A stretch of DNA of 64,000 nt, from the NCBI RefSeq assembly GCF_037975245.1, contig NC_092583.1, positions 9,075,764-9,139,763 of the forward strand, read 5' to 3'. Source of the DNA: Apostichopus japonicus. Its lineage: Eukaryota > Echinodermata > Holothuroidea > Aspidochirotida > Stichopodidae. The notes beneath the pieces were generated by a model. The model worked only from the letters and a program-made list of their open reading frames with translations. It did not search any database and was not told where the DNA came from. The position numbers and the translations under genes are program-made. Position 1 is the first letter of the stretch. Each line of letters opens with the position of its first letter. This document shows positions 55,603-64,000 of the stretch, in pieces.

Positions 55603-58600
55603 ATGTTCGTTTATTTTAGAAATGAAGAAAGGAAAGTTGTGGTGTTCAAGGAATTCAGAGATTTGATTGAAACAGGTATGCATTCTTTTGGAGATAAGCT
55701 GTGTATAGCCTATAGGTTTTAACTTTCTCGTGAAATGATAGGCAATCCACGGAGGCAAGGGAAGGTTGCCTTTCATAACTTCATCATAGGCAGATGCCTA
55801 ACGGAAGCCTATTGCGTAACCTAGGCCTAGGCTAATTGTTGCCGAAGGCCCTATAGCCTCTACAGGCCCAAAGCCTAGGCCTATAGATCATTTGTAACGT
55901 TATAAATCATTGCGTAAGCCTATAGAGCTGGCAGTTTAATTACTACTTTCCCTTGAACAGGGCTGTGTATCACTATTATATGTATCACTTTTAAATTAAG
56001 AGTACTTCTTTCCCTTTTACTAATTCAATGTGAAATGGAGAGTGATAGTTATACCATTAGCCTACTCCATACTCCATAGTCTCGAATATAATGCATGTAT
56101 GATGTAGCCTAGCCCAGTTCAAAGGGTCGTCGACGACTTGACCTAGCCTATATGTATAGTTTACGCCCCAGCTAGTTTAACTTAATAAGGACGTACCCCT
56201 ACTGTAAGTTGAAGCCTACAGTTCTATTGGCCACCAACAAAACTAGAGTAAGGTCCTTAAATAGCCTCACACTCATCATCACACTGATTATAATGCAAGC
56301 AATATAATTTTGAGGTGGGTTCTCAATCGTTTCGTGCTGCATTAAGCTGCTGTCGAAAGACATAATAAATAAGTTGCATTGAATCTCTTGCTGTTGAGCA
56401 TGTCTAATCATCTCTGTGTTCATGAATAGACTTTTTATTATAAGTAGTTAGTAGACTTAAATGAAATTGTTACACTGGAAAGCCATAGGGCATCAAATTT
56501 CATGCCTAGTAGCTTGCATCCCTCAATAATCCACAAGAACATTTGATGCAGATTTAGCCAACACAAAGACCAAATATGTGATAGGCCTTATATGATTTCC
56601 AATATTTCCAATTGATGACAGACTGCATATCTTAGATTAAAAGAAACTATGTAAAGCTTGTTTGTTATGTTGGTTTTGGCCAACTTTTGACTGCGAAAGG
56701 AAGCATATGTCTAGCGTACATGCTTAGAAAGGCAAAAAAGTAGATAATTTTGAAGCACTTCATTACATATTTACATTGTCAATCTTGATTTTCAAAGTAA
56801 AACTTGTACTGCAGGTCTAAGTGATTTCACTGTAGGCTTTTTCTGCAAGGCATGTGTAGGGTGAATGTATTGCAGTCTATATGGTAGTTTTATTACCATT
56901 AAATGTTGGCTAATTGCCTCGTTAGGGCAAATTCTTAAAAAATCAGCAGTTTTTACCATTTGATTTACAAATTCAGACAAATGAAGCCCCAACTTTTGGT
57001 CACTATGTTTCTGTTTGTATACTATCTTGCAAACATGCAATTTGCTGAGAAAAATGACTTTGAGCATGAGTTAGACATGACGCTCTCTGTGCAGGCCAAC
57101 TTAAGGGAGTAAATTTAATGATACAAGGTCAAGGGCTGTTAAATTTAATGCGTACAGACCTATTTCAGGGCTTAGTCCTAACAAAATAGACTTAAGTATA
57201 TATGCATGACTAAATCAAAAGTATGATACTTGCTGGTTTATTCTATTTTCTTTCATATATGATACAGCAAAGAAGAAATTCAAAATTGCTGAAGATGTGA
57301 TACTTGTGGATAGAGAGGATGGAGCAGAGTTTGATGAAGATTCTCTTGTACCTCTCCTTGAAATGGAGCAAAACACAGCCATCATGGTGTTAAAGAGAGG
57401 TGAAAAGTGGGGTTAGTGGCAAATAAGGAGCTACAGACAATGCAAAATACTCTGCTTACATGAATAACCAATAATTTCCAATGGGAAAATGAAGGTTAGT
57501 GTGGTGGGATCTCTGACAACAATTCCTTAATTAGGAATAAGCCTATACCTTTTGTCACAGAAAAGATCCCAGAGGTTCCTCAAAAATGACATTTGTTGTT
57601 GTTTTCGCCTCGTTTGGTGGATAACACCTCAGACTGGCTCCTTGATCCCCAGCATTTCAAATTGGGAATTTTGTTTACTTTCCATACCACATTGAGAGTA
57701 GTGTGTAAGCATAGTTTATACAGTGGCAGTCACAATCATATGGTCAAGATAACAAGGGTTGAACGTTGAATTTTGACTGCAGTTTATCAGCGTTGTACTG
57801 TTTTTCCCATAATTTTGGCAATTCCCAAACGCAAAACACAGAAGATTTGAAGAAATGTCTCATGTAGTGAGGGTATATGCAAGTACAGCAAAACAGATAA
57901 GACTTAATTGCAACTAAGGGGTAGCAGCTCTGCAGCAGTTTTAATGTCTGGTTCTTATGGCTAGTTCTGTGAAGTTTTGAAATCAATGTGTTACATTAAT
58001 TGCCATTTTTTGTGTGGTTGTAGGATTGATTACTGGTTAACCGATTGAAAAATTTGACCGGTTATCAGTTCATGGATTGTTAGAAAATGCACATTCCTAT
58101 TCATTACAAGAAATGTGTTCACCTATCTCTAGCTATGTGCTTAACAGCAGATTTTCTTTTATTTAGTATCTCCAGCAGCTGCAAGGGTTAAAATAGACAG
58201 CAATTCAGATACTGATGTAATTTCTGAGGAAGATGATACTCAAGATTATGCTAATCTTCCCTCCACCAGTTCTGCACCTCCCATGAAAAGATTTAAGGAA
58301 ACAGAAGCAACAACAGATGAGGCAGCTGAGGTAATCACATTTAAACATTTCTTTTAATGTTGAGGGCTTTATACCATTCAATGGAAACCTACAACATGGC
58401 AAAACATTTGCTCCAATTAGAAAGTTTTGGTATCCTCCTTTGCATTTAACAATCTTTGTGACAATGTATTGTATTTATTAATAATGCTTGAATCCACTTT
58501 GCTCCCAAAGACTTTGGATATATAGCATAAAACAACTCAAGAGCTGCATACATTGGTGTTGGATTTGGGGTTTGACATCTGGACTGAACAGAAATATTAC

Positions 58601-61096
58601 TTTTGAGATTTTCATATTTGCTATTAATTTTTAAGATTCTGAACAGTCAGTAACCTAACAAATTGATGTAGCCTTAAGCATTATGGGTTGAGGTGGGTGT
58701 CACCAATGTAAAATATGAATGGATTTGGTGGGAAAATAAGTGGGACTGACGTTTTGATGCTGGGAAGATCTCCTGTAGAAGTCATCTCTGGATTTGGAAT
58801 GGTCTTTGGGTATCCAATTTAGGATTTCAAAGGACATTAGAAAACAATAATACTAATATTAAAATAAAAAGAATGAAGGTCTTTTACTAATTTATGTTAC
58901 AAAAGCTCTAATTATGAATCTCTAAAGTTCATTACAACTTTCAAGAATCCTTGTATTTTTTTCTACACTTTATTAAGTGCAGTTCTTCAAAAAAAGTGCA
59001 AGTGGAGCCACTGTTTTAGCTGAATACAGAGCCCAAAAGTGTCTGAACGAAAAGTCCAGGAGATTGTTGGTAAACATTGTAGTTGCTAACATGATGGAAG
59101 TACATGGGTAAGTTTTATTTTTGTAGTTGTAAACAGAGAAAATCATGATTGCTGCAATGAAATGCTTAAAACTTTAACATGTCTATGAACATGGATTAAT
59201 TGACACATGTAAGTAAGTAAGTGCTCCATTGATGAAACATTTAGCTGGTCAACCCATGAAGATAGTTGGGAAATTGGAGAGTGGCAGTAACAATTTCTGA
59301 CTGCCACACTTGTGCCAATTTTTAATCAGGCTAATTGGTATGTTCCTGTTACAGAATGAGTTGTCTGTTGCTTTGTCAGATCTGATCCTGAGCTGGGGAT
59401 CCATTGTAAACTTAGCCTTAAAGATCTCCTGCATTGGCCCCAAATTAGCACAATAATAGAAAAAATGTGTTTGCTTTCAAGGACAGTGATGTGACATGAT
59501 CAGTATTAACCATTGAACACCAGGTATTGCTTTTCATTTTAAATATTCTCCACAGACAATACCATATGCTGAAAGACACATGTTATTGAAATTGTGTACA
59601 CAAACTTAGTTGGGCTAACCCAGGCAGTTCAATTTCATTATGTTAGAAACTTTCCTAGTTCATAGCATGTTATATTTGGGAGCTCTGACCAATACAGCAG
59701 ATAGCTGAGCGCCTTTAAAGACCCCTTTCTCCTCTGTGCAAGTGAATTTCAAGACCCAGGTTATTAAATTCAGCATTGGTCCATTGTTGTTTTTAAGAAT
59801 ACACAACATTTGAACTGACCAGTATTGCAGGTTTATGGCAGATTTGTGGTGAGAGAAAAGGGCCTTTAAGTAATCACTCATTTAGTAAGGCAAACATCTA
59901 ATACACTAATATCACACTTTATTATGATATAATATACTATTACACCATATTATAATACACTTTATTTCCCCCTACATCTACCATCACAGACGGACGCCAC
60001 CTACGGTCACAAAAAGAAAAAAAGAAAAATGCAGTCGGTATTGTCAACCTGTTTGAAAACCTTCAAGACCCATACACACCAACAGGTCATGTAAGTAATT
60101 AATTTAAATAAACTGCAGGAGGACCCAAAACCCCCACCAAGGGTTTTTGGATTAAACACTTGCTGTCATAGGGACATTATTGTAAATTTTGGAACTATAC
60201 TTCAAAACAGTTGTTCTGCAGTATCATAGTTTAACATTAAATGCAGGGAAAAGGCATACATGCATAGGAGGGGAAATGGTTTGTCTAATGCAGGGCCAGT
60301 CAAATTTTACATTATAGGTATCATGATCTTTCCAGGACAAGAGGAGAACTTTTTTTCTCACTTAAAATGTTGGGACATGCATGATTTGGAACTGGACATT
60401 GCCATGGAAAACATTTCATCTCCCCCCCCCCCCCTTTGCAATTCTTCCTTTAGATGCCCATGACTTCAGTAGAAACAGAGGAAGTTGTGGTTAAAGGTCT
60501 CTTGTATAAGCGCTGTAGTTTTGCTAGTTCAAACTAAAATTACTGCCACATACTCATAATTTCTGAGAGTGTTTTTGATGGTAAAGATGTCTTGGAAGCT
60601 ACTTATGAAAACTCCTAGCAATTTTCAACCTACAGCTTAACTTGGGAAATGCTATTAAGAAATCTCCAACTGGAGAGTGGTACATAAAATGAACCACAGC
60701 TAGTACTAAGTACATTTCATTATTATTTTCAGGAAGCTTTTTATGATGAAAGAACCAAAGGAGGATTCCTTGCAGCAAGGATAAAAAAACGTCAATAGAG
60801 GAGAACATCATTCTGAACAATCAAACATAACTCCAAAGGACCCTGCCTGCAAGCAAGATGGAGACCCCATGCTTAAAAGGCCATTACATGCTGTGTCTGA
60901 TAACCTGCAATCTGAAGATAACACTACAGCAGATGTAAACTGGATGAAACATACCCCTGCTGTATCTACAGATTCTAATTTGGTCTCTGAGAGGATGAAA
61001 AATACTCTATTAGTGAGGAGAAACATGGTCAATGCTATGAATTCAGCAGGGCATATAATAGAGGAATTTCCACAATTCAAGATTACTCGAGGCCTT
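55603..61096 (+). CDS. CIDE-N domain protein with SAMD3-like C-terminal region
   Basis: Exons 55603-55675, 57268-57411, 58167-58330, 58983-59107, 59990-60090, 60733-61096, all with GT/AG borders. Exons 1-2 join to a CIDE-N domain: MFVYFRNEERKVVVF, FKIAEDVILVDREDGAEFDE, MEQNTAIMVLKRGEKW (compare the L.eDGT.vd.e..f..L..nt..mvL..GqkW pattern of DFF40/DFF45/CIDE proteins, a protein-binding fold in apoptotic nuclease control). Exon 3 is acidic and Ser-rich. Exons 4-6 (RRLLVNIVVANMMEVHG, VGIVNLFENLQDP, GHEAFYDERTKGGFLAARI, GHIIEEFPQF) match the region common in SAMD3-like proteins. One extra A in A-runs at about 60025-60029 and 60783-60789 breaks the frame; with both removed the total is 969 nt. 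The last exon ends CTT|GTGAGT and its continuation was not found. The gene lies wholly inside the CACTG element. Confidence 0.65.
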
Positions 61097-62280
61097 GTGA
61101 GTATGACACAAAGTATTCTGACTGGTGTCATGTATGCTATTAGACTGTGGATTGCATGCATTTACAAGTGTGCGGGGGAGATATGTCTGTCATGGGCATG
61201 GACGTCGCTAGAGGGGGTGTGGGGGTTGCGACTGTCGCACTTTAAACTTTCCAACTGTCGCACTCTCATTTTCACATATTCTTATAATTTGCGAGTGACC
61301 TAACATTTTCGGTCAAAATTGACCTTCAATCAGTCATTTTCACCACGTTTTCTTTGTCAAATTGAGACATTGTATCTCGCGATCCTTATACTCCACCATA
61401 AAAAACTTTGTTAGAGTTTTGTTTGTAGCACACTGTTTTACAAACCATTGTTTCATGGATTTGCTGTGAAAGAGGCAGTACCTCAGCAGACTTCTGTCAG
61501 GAAAACCAGTGAACTTGTTGACTTCAAACCACTGTCATTACTGAGGATTCAATCCAGATGTGATCATACACTTATGTCTGTCCAAGGCACATAATTTTTC
61601 AATGAGTTAATTTTGCACATTTTTTGGCTGAAGTAACCCAGTCAGTGTTCGTTTCTAACAATTGTTTTTATCTGTGAACAGTTATTAAATTGTTTCGCCA
61701 GCTAGAATATTAGAGAACATGCTACAAATTACCTTTTAATCAGTGTTATGTGATTGCCAATGGTTCAGTTATGTTCAAACATATAATTATCAAAGTAACA
61801 CTGTGTTATAGTTCAAGTGTAAAGATACGAATACACAGTGTACATTGTATACATACATCCGGGTATTAAAGTGTGATATCATTGGTTTCCATGCATGTGT
61901 TTATCAGTTTAAGACAAAGGTATAATATTAACTTTAAGCATTTATAATATGCAAGCATTATGATCTGATTTATCTTCATTAAAAAATAAGTTTCTAATCA
62001 GTTTATGGGCTTGCTCATGTTAGACAAGCTTTTGTTCATTCTTGTTTATGCACTTAATAAGGTGTTTTCTGTACAACTGATGCTTCTAAGATGAATATAA
62101 AAAACGTGTAACACATTTAAAATGGCATCTATGGCTTTTATCTGTTGTTTATTGCTTATGCGTATTGTCCAGCCCAGACTTTGGCGATACCTTGGAAAGG
62201 TGTTTTACAAAATACAGAATTAACACGATCTGGATTGGATAAAGAAACTTGCAATTCAACATCAGTGGGAAGATCTAAAT

Positions 62281-62494
62281 AACACCATTTTTGGTGTTAA
62301 AATCAATTCAGTTAGTGTTAATTTTACACCAACCAGAGTAACAATATCAACACCAAAGATAATGAATTTAACACCCTTTGTGGTGTAAAGAAAAGGATTC
62401 TCAACTTGGTGTTAATTTAACACCCGCTGGTGTTGGCAAATATGCACTCCAAAAAGAATACAAATTTAACACCATGGGTGTTAAATTTAACACC
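62281..62494. repeat. subterminal GGTGTT/AACACC repeat cluster
   Basis: Exact copies at 62281, 62292, 62349, 62370, 62408, 62419, 62429, 62468, 62477 and 62489 in both orientations, often with AT-rich TTAAATTTAA between them. This resembles the subterminal binding-site arrays of DNA transposons. The left end has copies at 55328 and 55356. Confidence 0.85.
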
Positions 62495-62509
62495 CGAGTT
62501 TTTGCAGTG
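62487..62509 (-). repeat. right terminal inverted repeat of the CACTG element
   Basis: Ends GAGTTTTTGCAGTG; complement of the left terminus with one mismatch. Confidence 0.9.
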
Positions 62510-63285
62510 TATTACCAAGCCAATTCCCGATCCAAGACAGTAAATTCCCTATGACACCCATGCTCTTCAGCCTAAGTAAAAGACGCTGGTGGGGAACTTT
62601 ATCAAAGGCATTCTGGAAATCCAGGAACACGACATCTACAGACCTCTGCCTATTTAGTGAACTTGCTACATCTTCCATAAACTCAAGGATATTAGTGAGA
62701 CAAGACCTTTTTTGACAAAAGCCATGTTGAGACTCTCTGGTCAAAGACTGACTGCTGAAGTGACAGACCATAGACCTTTTAACAATAGACTCCATGACCT
62801 TACAAACTACACTAGTGAGACTAACGGGCCTATAATTACAGGGCTTAGACTTATCACCCTTCTTGAAAATTGGGGTAATATTAGCACATCTCCAGTCCCT
62901 AGGAACATAACCTTCATCCATAAATTTACTAAAAACCAACGAGAGTGGAACGCAGAAATGATGTGCAAAAGTCTTCAACAAATACGGATGGATTGCATCC
63001 GGTCCAGAAGCTTTAGAAACATTTAGACGAAGCAGCTCCTTTAAGACAACCTCATTCGAAAATAAGACCGTATCCAGTTAAGGCCTATCACTGCCCCCCT
63101 GAAAATCTGGAATACTACTCGTATCTTCCCTTGTGAAAACCGACACAAAATAGTTGTTCAAAAGATCTGCGAGATCCTGACTATCAGTTACTATATTATC
63201 AGCCTGTGGTGCCCTAAGAGAAACAATTGCATCTTTTACTTTCTGCTTTGACCTGACATAAGAAAAGAAAGTTCTTCAGGCTTGT
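62510..63285 (-). mobile_element. CR1-like LINE, 5'-truncated N-terminal half
   Basis: Minus-strand text runs from FFSYVRSKQKVKDAIVSL through NNYFVSVFTRED, NVSKASGPDAIHPYLLKTF, ITPIFKKGDKSKPCNYRPVS, QHGFCQKRSCLTNILEF and VFLDFQNAFDKVPHQRLL to SWIGNWLGN at the insertion point. These are the fingers/palm of a CR1-type reverse transcriptase; motif A LDFQNAFD is intact. A stop interrupts the upstream linker. No endonuclease is present, so the copy was 5' truncated on insertion. Confidence 0.85.
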
Positions 63286-63289
63286 CTTA

Positions 63290-63557
63290 TACAAATCAAG
63301 CGAATATAACATATACACCCGATGTGGCCTTACAAGGACAAATTAAACCACCGGAGTCTTGTGACGTCACACATATTTCATTTGCACTTAGTCATTGCAA
63401 GATACCCGATGTACGAAATAGCAGAAGCAACAAGCGATTTGTCCAAAGAGTAATTAAACCAAATCCGTGCCCCAGAAAAAATCCCAACATCTCATTTGTT
63501 GCCAGGAGGGTTAACTGTCCCAAATCAGGAACCAAACCCAACCATTATCAGTCATAA
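63290..63557 (+). pseudogene. possible exon paralogous to the kinase-gene exon 2
   Basis: The open frame reads PDVALQGQIKPPESCDVTHI and KIPDVRNSRSNKRFVQRVIK, reminiscent of DVTLAHA..PKPRDVSHIPLA and NVRNAQNNGSINHIIQTPIK in the kinase gene. It directly abuts the truncated end of the CR1 LINE. The similarity is by eye and weak; no kinase domain is in view before the window ends. Confidence 0.25.
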
Positions 63558-63595
63558 CAATTTAAGTTACCGTTTACAATAATTCGTGGTTGGGG

Positions 63596-63624
63596 CAGGG
63601 AGCTGCTACTCTAGCAGCTCCCTG
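63596..63624. repeat. perfect 13-bp-arm hairpin (CAGGGAGCTG core)
   Basis: CAGGGAGCTGCTA, loop CTC, then the exact complement. Resembles the hairpin at 14154-14190. Confidence 0.75.
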
Positions 63625-64000
63625 GTTGGGGTTATCAAAGAGATGAATCTAGATGGTAGTTCAATGAGACCACCCACAGTCCCTACACAGCCGCCCCCAA
63701 ATGTATCCAGGGTCAAAGGTGGTGATGGTAGAATCGTGCGATCGTCTGTGAATTTGGTTGGACGTAAAGCAGTTAGGCAAGGCGTAGCCAAAGGCGAAGC
63801 TTTCCGAGGGTTAATTAACGCTACAAAATGCAGTCACAACCACTCATGGACCAAGGAGACGGACGGACGGACAAACTGATGTACATACTTCATATAAAAT
63901 CTAATCCGGGACAGATTATCAGACTAAAGCTAATCGAAACGGACAATCGTTTGTAGATATTGCTTATTCCTGCAGATTACTACTGCCAAATCCGTCCACA
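63625..64000. other. right edge; open but unassigned
   Basis: A forward frame to 63879 (PPTVPTQPPPNVSRVKGGDG...) is open and Pro/Gly-rich but has no domain. A GGAC triplet-type short repeat sits near 63862. Could be part of a gene continuing to the right. Confidence 0.3.

Larger units (their letters stand above)
55313..62509. mobile_element. 7,197-bp CACTG-terminus DNA transposon carrying a CIDE-N gene
   Basis: Termini: a 23-bp inverted repeat at 55313-55335 and 62487-62509 (CACTGCAAAAACTC... with one C/G mismatch). Flanks: TA on both sides. GGTGTT/AACACC motifs crowd both ends (at least nine exact copies in 62281-62509, two in the first 50 bases on the left). Deleting the element and one TA rejoins the host LINE as GGT AAT AGG GAA CAG, giving W-L-G-N-R-E-Q-R, the expected CR1 text. 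CACTG ends, short TA duplications and subterminal repeats recall the CMC (CACTA/Mirage/Chapaev) group, but no transposase was recognised, so the superfamily is open. The only gene seen inside is the CIDE-N gene. Confidence 0.85.

Noticed and set aside
61380-61595. Possible final exon of the CIDE-N gene (open frame after TTTGTTTGTAG)
   Set aside because: The open, protein-like frame is not the one required by the preceding phase-0 donor at 61097; no domain match supports it.

Overview
This is an intron-rich, AT-rich animal nuclear window. It has no operons and no Shine-Dalgarno signals. Coding text is split into short exons with GT/AG borders, and introns and spacers are full of LINE fragments, small inverted-repeat elements, (AT)n tracts and satellites. 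The death-fold/ZU5 gene content and the LINE types suggest a marine invertebrate deuterostome, most likely an echinoderm (sea cucumber-like). That placement is inference; no marker gene here proves it.

Layout. 1-7180: spacer with (AT)n tracts, one reverse copy of a 145-bp-repeat element, and perhaps the end of an upstream exon at the left edge. 7180-39604 (+): one large gene. I could assemble 20 coding exons whose lengths sum to 4941 nt, exactly 1647 codons including the stop, with every junction in phase. It encodes an N-terminal beta-propeller-like domain, a death-effector-like domain (DED), a coiled coil made of 14-residue repeats, then two tandem [DED-like - ZU5 - UPA-like] modules and a final DED-like domain. 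Its introns hold an L2-like LINE, a hAT-like MITE, a large palindrome and copies of the 145-bp-repeat family. 39604-44290: spacer with small inverted-repeat elements and a long (AT)n tract. 44292-49455 (+): a five-exon gene for a long disordered, repeat-rich protein with a C-terminal non-RD protein kinase domain. 50600-52380: microsatellite plus a 1.6-kb minisatellite with higher-order structure. 54248-63285: a 5'-truncated CR1-like LINE on the minus strand, split by a 7,197-bp insertion.

The most striking item is that insertion. Bases 55313-62509 are bounded by 23-bp terminal inverted repeats starting CACTG, flanked by a TA duplication and lined with GGTGTT/AACACC subterminal repeats. Removing it restores the LINE reading frame exactly (G-N-R-E-Q-R across the empty site). 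The only gene I see inside is a multi-exon (+) gene for a CIDE-N domain followed by a region resembling SAMD3-like proteins, so this looks like a DNA transposon that carries, or is built around, a CIDE-N gene. That gene is in frame only if one A is dropped from each of two A-runs; the kinase gene shows the same kind of +1 A shift. Either these are homopolymer errors in the assembly or the genes are decaying.

The three genes (DED/ZU5/UPA protein, non-RD kinase, CIDE-N protein) all use domains known from cell-death or innate signalling. Nothing in the sequence shows that they work together.
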